Of a stretch of DNA of 26,506 bases, positions 1-13,127 are shown piece by piece; position 1 is the first letter of the stretch, and every line of letters begins with the position of its first letter. A program made the translations under genes and the position numbers. Source of the stretch: Annulohypoxylon bovei var. microspora. Taxonomy: Eukaryota; Ascomycota; Sordariomycetes; Xylariales; Hypoxylaceae. The notes under the pieces are model-generated. The model made no database searches, was not told the DNA's origin, and was given only the letters and a program-made list of their open reading frames with translations. Where the stretch lies: the NCBI GenBank assembly GCA_022836615.1, contig MU405457.1, positions 1 to 26,506 on the forward strand, in the 5' to 3' direction.

Positions 1-19
1 ATATTAAATATTAAATATT

Positions 20-70
20 AAGTTTTTAAGTTTTTAAGTTTTTAAGTTTTTAAATTCTTAAGTTTTTAAG
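20..70. repeat. 8-bp tandem repeat (AAGTTTTT)n
   Basis: Six consecutive 8-bp units of AAGTTTTT, one altered to AAATTCTT, followed by a partial unit. A simple short array at the left end of the window. Confidence 0.8.
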
Positions 71-1557
71 TATTAATTATTAAGGTTTAATGTTTCTTAT
101 TTTTTAAAATATTAATGCAAAAAAATATTTAAATAATATATAAGTGTGTACCATTTAAAACTATTTTAATGCATTGAACGTATTTATTTTTTTTCTTAAT
201 TTTTTTTCTTTTTAAAAAATATAATTTAATAAAATTATCATTAACTTTATTAAATATTTTATTTTAATGTTTATTTATTTATTAAACAATGTTTAATTTA
301 TTATATACGTCCCACACATTAATAATACTTTTCCCCACATATAAATCCTTATAAAAACACATATATTTTTAATACTTACTTTACATATATTATTAATTCA
401 CCTTTAAAAAAATTCCACCCACTTTTACACTTATTTATATACCTTCCCTTTTCTCCCATTTTTATTCTTTCATTATTTTGTTAAATTTTTTATAATTATA
501 TATTTAAATAAATCTTATAAAACGCTTTTAAATAAATTAAATTATATCCTTAAAAAATTACTAAATAAATAAAATATTATATTAAAAGTTAGGTGTATTT
601 AAAAAATGTTAAATAAAGTAATTTTATTATATTTTTTAATGTGTATAAGCGAAATGTAAGTTAAATTAATTGAATTAAAGTGGTCCGTTAATACTTTAAT
701 TTTTTATATAAATTATATTTAAATATAAAAATAATAAATTACATTACGTTACATGTAATATTATATAATGTATTATAATATCTTGTAATTATATGAATGT
801 ATAAATTATTAACTTTTAATTTTAAGTAAATATAACCTTATATAACATAAACCACATAAAGCCACATAAAGCCACAAAACGCCCTTTAATTAATAAAACC
901 CTTTTATTATTAATAAAATAAATGTATTCTTTTTTTACATTAATTAAAGAAATAAATTTAAAATTTTATTATAAACTTTATTATCACCTTTTAATAACCC
1001 TTTTTAACTTAATTATTAAATTTAAAAGGTTAATGGATTATTTTTCATTTATTTAATTTAGAATGTAACAACTTAATTAATTCATTAAATAAATAAATAA
1101 ACTTATATATATAACTTTAAGTTTTAAAAATACAAAATAATTAATTAATGAAAATAATAATATATAAACAAGAAATTTTTAATTATATTATATAATTATT
1201 TATTAATTAATAAAACGTAAATCGTTATTTTTTAAAGTTAAATAATGAAATAATGTTATTTATTTATTTACTTTTTATATGCGAGTTTTTTATAATAATT
1301 AAGTTTAAAAAATCTTAACTATTAATAAGTATTATTTATATAATTAAAAAATTTCTTCGAAATTTAAAACTTTAAAATCCTTTAGTTTTTTTTTAAGTTT
1401 ACCATGAAATTCTTTAAGAATTATTCCATTAATTATCTTAAAAGTTTATGCCCGGTGTTAAGTTATAAAACCGCTTATATTACTTAAATAAGTTACGTTA
1501 ATTATTAATTAAATAATTTTCCATTTCCTTATTAATTTATTATTTAATAAAAAATAA

Positions 1558-2082
1558 TTAATAATAAAAAATATAAAAAATAAATTATTTAATAAATTAA
1601 ATAAATTACTTAACACATTAAACCAATTATTATTAATAATTTACGAAATAATAATTAAAATTTTAATAATATTAATAAATAAAAACATATTATTTATAAA
1701 GCCTTTTTCCATATTTAATAACTTGGACGTTTATAAATTCAATTTTATTAAAAGTTTAATCATAATATTTTCCGTAATTAAATTTAATTTTTTAACTTTT
1801 AATAAAATAATAAATTATTTTTTTATTACGATTAAATTTATATTATTAAGCAAAAATAATTTTTCTTTAATAAACATTAATTATTACTTTTTTTTAATTA
1901 ATTCCGGCAAATTATTTTACTTTATACATTTAAGTTTTTACGACGAAGAAAACCATTTTTTTCTTTATGTAATAATTATAATATCCGAAAACTCATCTTC
2001 ATTTAATATATTAAAAATAAAGTTAATGAAGATCCGTTTTAAAAAAATAATTACATTTATAATAAACGTAATACTTTATTAA
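1558..2082 (+). other. Long stop-free frame in AT-rich DNA, possible gene relic
   Basis: Reading codon by codon, this frame is open from just after a TAA at 1555 to a TAA at 2080, about 174 codons. I saw no ATG that would serve as a sensible start in its first half. At this base composition stops should appear about once per ten codons, so a run this long is unlikely by chance. The translation is dominated by I, L, N, K and F, with a less biased stretch near codons 117-145 that contains G, D, E, H and S residues. No family is recognisable. It may be a relic of an exon, a sequence under residual constraint, or a by-product of dinucleotide bias. Confidence 0.35.
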
Positions 2083-2292
2083 TATATATTAATAATATAT
2101 AAAGTATAAATAAAGTTTTAACATATTTAATTTACCATAACATTATATTAAATAAATTATCGTAATATTTTTATAAACTTTAAACACATAAATTAATTTA
2201 ATAAAACATGCTTATATTCACTTTAATTAAAGAAAAGATTATTATTTAATTTTTTATTTTAAAAAGTTTTTCCTTTTAATTATATAAATAAA

Positions 2293-2553
2293 ATGGGGGA
2301 AAATAAAAAGTGCCTTTTTTTCATTGGTATAAATAAAATAAAAGAAAATAAAAAAAGCTTTTTTTTCGTTAATGTAAATAAAAAAATGGAAAAAAACGAA
2401 AGAAACTTTCTTTTCATTGGCGTAAATAATATAAAAGAAAATAAAAAAAACTTTTTACTTGTTAATATAAATGAAATAAAAGAAAATAAAAAAGATTTTA
2501 CCTTTAATTTTATAATTAAAAAAGTAATTTATTTTCGATATATAATTACATAA
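2293..2553 (+). repeat. 45-bp minisatellite forming an 86-codon open frame
   Basis: Five tandem units starting at 2299, 2344, 2389, 2437 and 2482. They are 45 bp each, except the third, which is 48 bp. Each unit translates to a 15-16 residue block that starts ENKK or a close variant, then a hydrophobic run such as FFIGIN, then a lysine-rich tail. An ATG opens the frame at 2293 and TAA ends it at 2551. Unit length is a multiple of three and the single length change is in frame, so the frame survives. It could be a relic of a repetitive protein-coding exon or just an A-rich minisatellite. No known family is visible. Confidence 0.5.
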
Positions 2554-3578
2554 ACGGTATAAATCTTATTAATTATACCATTAAATAATTTAAAAAACGT
2601 TATTTCATCGTTAAATAACATACTTATTATTATATTCTTATAATTTTTAAACTACACTAATTTAATATTAAAATATAATAATATTTTTACAAAAAAAATA
2701 AACTCCATTTTATAATTAATTTATATACAAATTTACTTCTCATTAAACTTATACTTTTAAACGATATCATTAATAAACCACTCGTATAAAATGCAAGAAA
2801 TTTATTTTTTAATGTAAAGAATTATAACGTTTATTATCTTTAAAACATATTTATTAAATTAATCTTAAATTTAACTTCGATTTAACTTATATTTCCTAAA
2901 CTTAATTATTAATATAAACGTAACCTTTTCGCTATTTTTATTAATATAATATTAACATAAATATATATTAATTTTTAATTTAATTATTATATTATATTAA
3001 TTAAAATAAAGTTATTACGTTACTTTTAATTAAATATTTGCCCTTTTAACGTTATTATAATTATTTAATATATTTATAATAATTAAATTATTACCGGTTA
3101 ATAAATAATTATTAAAGATAAATGGGATTAAATTAATATAAGGTTACGTATATTAAAACGCATTTTGATGAACATTTAGAAAATTACTTAAATTACGATA
3201 TAAAGCAACTCAAGGCCTAAGAAAAAATTTAAGAAAAAATTTAAAAAAAAAAAGCTTAAAAAAAAACTTAAAAAAAAGTAACGAATAAAGTAATAAATGA
3301 AATGGTAAATAAAGTGGTAAATAAAGTAATAAATTAAGTTATAAATTTAATAACTTTTTAAATTTTTTGTATTTTTTCTTCCATTGATTAATAACGAGGT
3401 AATGGAAAGGTAATTTATAAAAAAAGTAATAAGTAAATTAATTAAAATCAAGGAATTTAATAACCTTTACATGGTTTATATTTAATTTCATATAATATAT
3501 TTTAAATAACGTTTATTTAATATTTTCTTTAACCATTTTAATGGGATGGATTGTTTTAACGTGATTAAGTTTAATTAA

Positions 3579-3581
<3 letters not shown>

Positions 3582-3614
<33 letters not shown>
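3582..3614 (+). repeat. Poly(A) run of 33 bases followed by GGGG
   Basis: An uninterrupted run of 33 A residues ending at GGGGTAAAA. It could be the tail of a decayed retroelement on the plus strand or a simple-sequence tract. Upstream sequence is too decayed to tell. Confidence 0.7.
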
Positions 3615-3617
<3 letters not shown>

Positions 3618-5470
3618 GTAAAATAAATTAAATATATATAAAATTTATATATATAATAAAACCACTTAAAAGGAAATATAATTATGTTTATATGTAAATA
3701 TATTATAATTTTTTTTTATTATCTCGTATGTTTCCAATGATTTTATATCCCGCATTATTATAAAACGCTTTTTTAAATTAACGTTCTTAATAATTACTAT
3801 TTAATATAAAGTACCATTAATCGACATAAATCGATTATTATAAAAAACACATTTAATATTTATCGAAGCGGTTAATTAAATAAATCTAAATTACTTTAAT
3901 CGTATAAATAATTAATAAAACATAAAAAACAAAAACTAATTATTACATTAAATCTACCACCTACTTATAATAAAATCATTAAAAATAAACCATATATAAA
4001 TAAATGTTAATAATATTATAAAACATTATATATTATTTATCCCTTCATTATTTAATTAACCTTTTTCGCCAAATAAAATGTATATTAAATATTTAAATAA
4101 GTAACTTATAAAATTAAATTTTTTATTATTATTAAACACTATTTTTTACATATGGATTATTTTTAATAACATTTTTTTCAACTTTAATATAACCACAAAA
4201 GCCTTAATAAACATTAAAAATGTTTTTTCATTTATAATTAAAAAAGTTTTAATAAACGTTACAAGGTATAATTTAAAGGATTTTTCATTAAAATCTTAAT
4301 ATTAATAAACTTATACTTTTTTAATTATTTACAAAACGGTAAATTTATTATTATAACCGATTACAATTTTTAAAAATAACCAAATAATTAATTAATGAAA
4401 AAAAAAAAAATAATATTATATAATTATTATAATTTAAAAAAATCTTAAGGTAATTTTTATTAAATGTTTTATGGTAACCTTAATATATAAAATATTTAAT
4501 TTTAAATCAAGTTAAAAATAAGTTAAATTAATATTTAAGTTTAAATTTATATTAAATTAAAACCTTAATTTAAAATATTAAATTATTAAATATCCGTTAA
4601 TTATTATGGTTATTACCATAAATATAATATGGTGGAATATACCGGCGGTTTTTATTTATATTAATAATAAATTTAATTACTAAAAAGGTTAATAATAATT
4701 CCCGAAAATTAAAAAATCTTTTTAAATAATAAGTAATTAAATATTTAAGTAATGTAATATATATTTTATTAAAGATTTTTTATAATGTTTTAAAAATGCT
4801 TTTAAACTATATTAACGATATTAAAAAAACCGATAAAGCTGATTTTTAACTTTATAATGAAACTAATAAAAGTAAATTATTAATTATTATTTAATTTAAT
4901 GATTTAATTATATATTATATTAAATTAAAAAATAATTATATATTATTAATATGTATTAAACGAATGATTAAACAATTAAATAAATAAATAAATGAATATA
5001 AAAGAAAAGTAAATGATTTTTAATAAAATAATATAAACGTTTTATATGTGTATAAATTTAATAATAAACGAAATAATTAAAAAATTAAATAAAGTTTAAA
5101 CTTATATTAAATAAATTGTTAATTTATTAAGGTTTAATTATAACTTAAAATAATATTTTTTTACCTTTAAAAAATAATAATGTACGTTAATTAAAAAAAA
5201 AAAGAAATAATAAAATTATAAATAAACGGTTTAAACGTGGTTTAATAATATTAATATTAAATAAGTTAAAAATATATTTTTAAATTGTATTAAAAACGGC
5301 TTAAAAATAAATTAAAAAAAAGAAAAAAATTTAAACCTTTTCTTAAAACATTTTACATAAAAATGGTCTTAAAATATATATAATAAGTTTTTAATAAATC
5401 CGATAAATTAAAAAATTAACGATGTAATTTTAAATTATATGGTAATTAAATTCGTACTAAATTTATATTA

Positions 5471-8400
5471 AAATTAATTTAAGAAATTACGCGCTTATTT
5501 GGAATCATATTTTCAACGTTTAAAAAACATGATATTAATGTTTTAAAAATATAAAATCATTTAAATATATTAATTTATCTTAATATTAATCTTAAGGGGA
5601 TTGTATATTTTATTAAAATTAATTTAAAATCATATTCGTATAATATAAATAATAAGGATAAAGAAACCAAATAAAAAAAATTTAAAAAACTCGCCGTAAT
5701 TATAATATTTAAAATAAATACCAAACTTTTTTATAAACTTTTATATTAATTAATTAACATTATATAATTAATTTTATTTTAATTAAAAAAAAAACTTTAA
5801 AACTAATACTTTTTAATTAATATTATATGTAAAAGTTTTAAAAAACTAACTTTAAATTAATTTAAGATTAATTTAAAGAAAATTAAAAATAAGTTTTAAA
5901 TTAATTTAAATAAAAGACTTAAATAATAATGTTAAACTTATTACTAATCTTATGTTTACACCGGAATTTATTATTATGAATATATAAATCCGAAAATATT
6001 TGTAAATAACCTTTTAAATTAATTTAAAAATAATCTTTAATATAATCGAATGAATATTATAAAGTTCGTATTATTATATTAAAAAGATATTAAAAATAAA
6101 AAAAAAAAAACATTAATAAAGAAATTATAAAATAAAATGTTTACGTGAATAATAAACTTAATTTATATCCAATTTAAAATTAATTTTTATTTATACCTAC
6201 TTAATCATAAATTATTTCACGTAATTATTTAATTTTATTAAAAAAAATTTTATTTTTTTTATATATTAAAATATTATAATAATATTTATGAAACGAGGGT
6301 TTTACACGTTTTTAAACAAAATAAAATAAGTTTTACCAAATTCATTTAACCTTTTTTATACCATTTTGAAATTAAGTTTAATATATACCTTTATAAACCC
6401 TTTTCATTAAATACTTACTTAATTATAATGTAAAACCTTATCATTTCGCTTTACCATTAAAAAATAATATTAATCGTATTAATTTTTAATTTTTTTAAAC
6501 GTTATATATTAATGGGTTATTAAATTAATTTAAGCCTTTTATTTATTCGTTTATAAAATGTATTATAATTAAGCTTCGGAATTATGGTCATAATCATTTA
6601 CAAAAAATTAAAATAATTATTTATTATATTTGTAAAATTTAATTTAATTTATATATTTTATATAATTTCGAAGTATTTTAATTTATAATTTTCGTTACTT
6701 ATAAATTATATATATATTATTTATCGTTATTAATAAAATTACTTATATAATTTAAATAAAACTTTATAAAAATAATCTAAAACCACGAAATATTAAAGTT
6801 CATAACAAGTAAAAATCTTACATTAATTAAATAAAAATTATATTAAAATTAACCTTAATCCATTTTTAAATTAAACCAAATTATATTCAATTATGTTAAT
6901 AATTTCAAGTGAATAACCTCCGAAAAACTTATTTAACATTAAACATAAAATATATTATAAACGTTATTATTTATAAAAAAAAACTTATACGATATTTTAT
7001 AAGAATTATTTTCGTTAAAATTTAACGTAAATTTAAATTAAATTTAAAATAACTTAAAAATAAACGTTAGATCCGAGAAATTTATTATTTAAAAATAAAA
7101 AAAAAATATTAATAAATACGTTATTATTTACATAACGAAGAAATAAACGGAAACATTTTAAAATTACGTTTATATTTAAATAAATTTATCATTTAAAATG
7201 GTTTATGGGTAAATTAATTTATATTTAATCGTCGAATTAAACGAAATCATAAACGGTATAATTTTAATGAACTATAAATAAAAATAATATTAATAAATTA
7301 TAAAAATCGAAACGTTCGCTTATATATTCCTTAATTAAGAAATAACATAAATATATTATTAATTATTTTACCATTTATTTTATTAATTTAAGGTAATATT
7401 AAAAACCTTAATACATTTTAAACATATATAAAGAACGTATTAAAAGCAAGTTAATACCCCAGTTTTTATTATTACTTTAAATATATATAAAAAGCAAGTA
7501 CACGGGTTAAATTAATATTTAAAAAGTATATATATAATATATTATTTTTAAATTATCCTTAAATTATTCTTAAATTAAACATTGATCCATTTTAGATTTA
7601 AACCCTTTAAAATCATAACAAAAACACTTATTATATATTATAATATTTTATAAAATCCATTTATAACGTAAGTTTTATAATAAGTTTCTTTAATATAATT
7701 TAAATGTATTTTTAAACCAAATATTCGGCTCACCTTTATAAGCTTGTTTATTAAAGGTAATTAATATAATAATTAAGCTTTATCTAAGTAAATAAATTAT
7801 TATAAAATTAATTTAAAACCGATTTTAAAATGAATAAAGTTAATTTTATATAAAAATTAAAGATTAATGGGAAAATAAATTACTAAATTAACTTTAAAGA
7901 AAATTATGTTAAACTTATTTTAAGATTAACCTTATAAATTAATTAAATACATTAAAACATATTAATATTAATAAAAACAAGCATTTTATAATTAATAATT
8001 TTATTAAAAAATTAATTTTATTTTTAATGGTTATAAAATTATAAATATTAATTTAAACCAATTTTAAAACAATTTTAAATTAATTATTGTTTAATTTTTA
8101 TAAATTTATTAAAAATTATAAAAAACGGCTTGTAATTTATAAAAAACATGGTATTTTTTACAAATAAAAAAACATATTTATAAAAGTATATTTCATGTGT
8201 AAAATAAAAGATTAAAATAAATTAAAATTACCTTATAATTGTATTACAATACATATTTAAATAACTTTTAATTAAACATTTTAATAAATGGAAATTATCG
8301 TAAATAAACGGAAAAAAAAAAGCAAAATCCATTACTTTCTTTTAATCTTTTAAATACGTTTAATAATATTAATATTATCTTAAATTAATTTAAGATTAAT

Positions 8401-10838
8401 CCAAAACCGTTATTAAGGTTTAATAACTTGTTATAATAAATTAATAATATAAATTTAACGAGTAATAACAAAAACATTATATAAGTTAAAAATGAATTTA
8501 ACACGCTTTTAAATTAATAAATAAATTCTTATAAATCATTTAACCTTAATAAATCGTAAAAACAACTTAATTTTAACCTAATTTAAAACTAATTTATATT
8601 TATAAAACTACTTAAACTTAAATTACCGGAATATTTAAATTACATAACGTAAAATAATTAAAAAGATTATTTTAAATTTAATTTATAATTATTTTTATAA
8701 AATATTAAATTTAATCCGCCTTTATTTAAAAGGCCTTTATAATCATTATTAAGCAAATTTAAAAAAAGAATAATTTTAACACATTTTAACATTATATTAC
8801 ATTTAAACCAATATAAATAAAACCATTTAAAAGTTTTTATAATTATTAAAAATATTTCTAAAATTAAACTTATAAAAAAGGAAAAAAAAATAAAAGAATT
8901 ATATTAAAAAATAATTAAAAAAAAAACTTAAGTTAAATAAATATTAAAAGCTTATAAATTAAAAAAAAAAAAAAAAATTTATTTAAAAAATTAAAGTAAA
9001 AAAAGTTATAAATTAAATTTAATAATATTAATATATATAATTTTTATATAATTTTTGTAAAATCTTTATGTAATATTTATGTATTTTTATTACATTAAAT
9101 TTATTTATAACGTTTATAATATATATTAACTATTTTAATAATAAATAAAAATTTAACATAATTTATATATAATTTAATAAATATATATTTATTTTTAATA
9201 AAATAACGCCTTTTTAACCTTTTTTTTTTATATATTTATCCATTATTTTATTAAATAAATTAACTTTATATTTTATATATCTTTTAAAAACCTTTTATTA
9301 ATTAAAAATGGCCACCGTTATTTCCGCTTTTATTTTTATTACCATAACTTTTTATAACGGCTTAAATGTTAATAAATTAATTACCTTGTATTTAAATTAA
9401 ATTAAACTTAAATCGTATTAAAACTATTTTTAAATAATGCTTTATATGTTATTTCACCTTTTATTATAAATGGAACTTAATTCCATGTTATCGGTATATT
9501 TTTAATTTATTTTAAAATTATTATTTATTAATTTTATATAAGCTTTATTTTAAAAATTAATTTAAGGTTTTGTTTTTTTAATATATCCCCATTAAAAGTA
9601 ATTTAAAATTAGTTTTTAATTAAATTTAAATGGTATTAATTTAAGTTATTAATTTATTATAAATACTTATATTTAATGGCTTTTATTTAATTAATTAAAT
9701 ATTTAATATTAAAATTAATTTAAATGCTTTAATAACCCTTTTTTAAATAATTATTTGAATTATAACGCATATATATGTTTTTAAATTAATTTAAGATTAT
9801 ATTCGTTAATCCGTTTATTTAATTATTTTATTATTATTAATTTTAACTTAATTTATAACCAAGCGTTTTAAAACGTTAACATGGTTTATATTATTAATAA
9901 AAACTTTTAATTATTTAATAATTTTATATTAATTTTATTTAATTATGGTGGTACTTATATATCGTGCATAATGGTTAAAGTAAATAAAATTTAAAATTAT
10001 TTCGAAATTAAATTAAAAATGATCTTTTAATTATCTTTTATTAAGCTTACGGTTTAATTAATCGTATAAAAATAACAATGATTAATACGTGAATATATTT
10101 AATTAATATTTAAATTAATTTAAAATTATGTTAATTTTTATTTAAAGTTATACATTAATTTATTATTATTAACGAATGGCGTTAATTTTATTTTATTTAA
10201 AAACTTAAATATAAAAATCATAAATTAATTTTTAATTAAATTAATTATAAATTAATAATTTAACTTTTTTTCTTTTTACCCGCTTTGTTATAAAATATAA
10301 GTTTATAATGTAAATTTATATTAAAATTACGCCGAAATTATATTTAAATTAATATTTATAAATAATATAATAATAAATTCCGTAATTATTTTAATTAACA
10401 TTTCTTATAATTTATAAATTATTTTATAACGTTTTATATTATATTAAAACCATATTTAAATTAATATGGATTATTTTTTAAAAAAAATATTTTAATTATT
10501 ATAAATTAACCTTATAATGTTTTTCATATTAATTTACCAGCTTTTATACCTTTAATTTATATAATTAAAAAACGTTTTTTTTACTTTTTACCTTCGCATT
10601 AAATTAAATAAAGATTAACCTTAAATTCTTATAATGATAATGTTATATATAATGTTTTTAATTATTTAAGGTTATTTAAATAATTATAATAAAAAAAAGT
10701 ATTTATATGGAAAATTATCTTAATATAATTTTCGTCCGAAAATTTTTCTTTAAACCCTTTTATTTCGCTGCCGTTATTATATACGTAAAATGATTTAATA
10801 AATCCGATATTTATTTATTTACCTTTAAATTAATTTAA
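5471..10838. repeat. Dispersed palindromic motif TTAAATTAATTTAA
   Basis: The 12-mer AAATTAATTTAA occurs at least 13 times between these positions. Eight of these are the full 14-bp palindrome TTAAATTAATTTAA, at 5852, 5896, 6014, 6520, 8380, 9781, 10110 and 10825. Three copies (5852, 8380, 9781) continue as GATTA. With A and T near 0.43 each, well under one full copy is expected by chance in this interval. I read it as the decayed core of a dispersed or tandem repeat. Confidence 0.55.
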
Positions 10839-11060
10839 AAACCGTTTTTTTTACTCGTTTCAAAGCTTCCCCTTTTAAACGCCTTAAAATTTTAATGTTA
10901 TATTTACTTTAACTTTATTTTAAATTAAATTTTAATTTATTATATAAAACTTATTTATATTTTTTCGATTTTTTTTATAAAAAATTAATGAATTTTTTAA
11001 TTTAAGTGGATTATTTTAATTATAACCGTAAATTATTAATAATATAAATGAAGAAAAAAA

Positions 11061-11132
11061 TGAAAAAATAAATAAGGAAATAAATGAAAAAATAAATGAA
11101 AAAATAAATAAAAAAATAAATAAAAAGAAAAG
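11061..11132. repeat. 12-bp tandem repeat, six units
   Basis: Six consecutive 12-bp units close to TGAAAAAATAAA. Variants have TAA or TAAGG at the left side of the unit. Confidence 0.75.
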
Positions 11133-12070
11133 TAAAATTAAATTAAAATTAAATTTAAATTAAATTTTTTCGAAATTTCTTTTAAATTATAAATGTAAAA
11201 ATAAATTTAAATATAAAAAATTAAAATATAACGAGTTTAAAAAAAGTTAATTTTAAATTACTTTTTTTTTAAACTTAAAATTCGAATAATAAATTTTAAT
11301 AAACCTTATTTAATAAAATAATTTATTTCTTATTAATAATTTATAAATAAGTTAAATACGTTTTTATTTTATATTAATTTTTTTAATTATAAACATAAAA
11401 ATTTTATACCTTTATATTAAAAGTAATGTATAAATAAAAGTTTATTTATAAAATAATTTAAAATTATTTTAAAAATTAATATATAATTTAAATTAATATT
11501 ATTATTTTTGCTTTTTTGAAAATATTTAATTAAATTAATATTAACTTTTTTTAATTTAATTTTTTTTTAAATTTTTATTAATATTATATTTAAAGAATTT
11601 AAGTTAAAAATAAAAGCGATGAAAATTACGAAAATAAAAATAATAAATTTATTTTTAAAATAATTTTAAATTATATTAATATTAAATTTAAATTAATTAA
11701 TATTTCTTATAATTTTAATTATAATGTAAAATTAATTTTTATTTTATTTAAACGTAAATATTTAATTTATATTTATTTAAATTTAATTAAATTTAATATA
11801 ATTTTAAGTAATAAACGTTTTTAAAAATCGTAATTTTAATTATAATAACCTTTTTTTTTTTAAAACGTTTAATAAAAAAATATTATATTAATTTTATAAT
11901 TATTTATAATATAAAATATTAATGTAAATTAAAAGTTATATTTATATAATTAATTTAATTAAATTTATTATAAGTGTTAATTATATTACGAAATAAGTGA
12001 ATTTAAGTTATTTTAAAATTTTATTTAATTTTTACGATTAATTATAAAATAATATTATATTAAAACCGAA

Positions 12071-12114
12071 TTTAATATAATTTTAATATAATTTTAATAT
12101 AATCTTAATATGGT
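12071..12114. repeat. 11-bp tandem array at the isochore border
   Basis: Three identical units TTTAATATAAT (12071, 12082, 12093) are followed by a fourth, CTTAATATGGT (12104). The fourth differs only by C for T and GG for AA, that is, by transitions. It ends less than 50 bp from the switch to GC-balanced DNA. Confidence 0.7.
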
Positions 12115-12161
12115 CTTTAAATTAATAATCATATTACATAATTAAATAGCTTAAAAATTAG

Positions 12162-12227
12162 GAGGTGATCCGAGCTAATCGCCGAGAGATAATCCGAGCT
12201 AATCGACGAGGTGGTCCGAACTATGAG
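12162..12227. repeat. Short tandem repeat (22-24 bp, three units)
   Basis: Units begin at 12162, 12184 and 12208 and share the core TCCGAGCTAATCG, with the third reading TCCGAACTATGAG. It marks the first GC-balanced sequence after the AT-rich block. The following 200 bp (to about 12400) are rich in short inverted motifs such as GTATAAT and ATTATAC but hold no gene. Confidence 0.65.
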
Positions 12228-12439
12228 CCTTTTCTTTATGTGGATAATACGTACGTGCCATATTGCATACCCACTCATATATGCGGGGCCGGTAGGTTTC
12301 TCCGAATCCGTTATACGTATAGTGAATCATGATACGGTATTAATACAATACAAAATACGTATAATGGTATAGTGTATTATACCGATCCGAACCCTAGTGT
12401 TCCATCCCCAGCAGAACTTATCATCAATTTCTCCTTTTT

Positions 12440-12918
12440 ATGTTGCTATCTGCCGCACAAACTATCAAAAATCGATCCCGTGGCGCGACGAAGAAATGGA
12501 CGGCTAAAGATAGTAGCAACATCGACCTCAACGACGAGGGAACCGCCATGAGGTAAATCTTTACTTTTAACGCAACTCGGATCTCATCTCCTAATTTCTC
12601 CTCCATTTCTCAAACACTACTAAATACCTAAGACCACCTTAAAAATTAATACCTATTCGCTCTCTCAATTCTTTGTCTCACACAATTACCAAGGTTAACA
12701 GGCGCTTGCGTAATAAGTGTAGCAACCGGTCGGCCTCCCCGCTGGCTGAGAGCCGAGCTCGTCGGCTATCCTGCAGACGAAGGCCCTGATCCTAGCTGTG
12801 CCGCCGACCCATATCCTAACCAAGCCTCCACCTGACGTGCCCTACCGAAGTTCCTGGCCAACTAGACGAATATATGGATGAGGTCGGGGATCTTCGCAGC
12901 CGCTGTTCTCAAGTCTGA
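12440..12918 (+). pseudogene. Decayed small gene, unknown family
   Basis: A pyrimidine-rich leader precedes an ATG at 12440 that opens 38 codons, ending at TAA 12554. A possible splice donor, AG then GTAAAT, lies at 12553. The open piece contains the stretch SSNIDLNDEGTAM. Downstream, after a possible acceptor near 12701, another frame (from 12706) reads a Cys/Arg-rich piece starting LRNKCSNR. It is broken by stops at 12787 and beyond, then has a cleaner tail reading VPGQLDEYMDEVGDL and ending at TGA 12916. The pieces may belong to one decayed gene, perhaps gag-like or a lineage-specific hypothetical protein. I do not recognise the family and the joining is uncertain. Confidence 0.25.
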
Positions 12919-13127
12919 ACGGGCGTATGTCCCTCTCCGATCATGATAGTTACCTCTATTCCTCTACCAATACCAATACTTACTTCTTCCATGAGGAAGT
13001 CCCCCTAGGTGTATGGGAACCAACAAGTACCTAACCAAAGAACAAATATTGTTGGCTTACCTTAAGAGTCGATGAAAAATACCGCTTTGGTGATGGCCGA
13101 GAAACACCCAGCCAAGATTTTGAAGGC

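Larger units (their letters stand above)
1..12160. other. AT-rich, RIP-like isochore (left block)
   Basis: About 12 kb of roughly 85-90% A+T sequence with no recognisable intact gene. I sampled every tenth 60-base line from 601 to 11401 (1140 bases). Of 62 cytosines, 24 are followed by G and only 8 by A, although A is over 40% of the bases. CpA is therefore strongly depleted and CpG strongly over-represented. TpA and TTAA are everywhere. RIP in ascomycetes preferentially turns CpA into TpA, so decayed, heavily RIP-mutated transposon sequence is the best explanation. A centromeric role for such a block is possible but nothing here proves it. Stretches not listed separately below show nothing I can identify. 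Confidence 0.8.

Noticed and set aside
1..12160. Mitochondrial DNA or an organelle insertion
   Set aside because: No rRNA, tRNA or respiratory genes are visible, and residual CpG enrichment fits RIP-type decay of nuclear DNA better.
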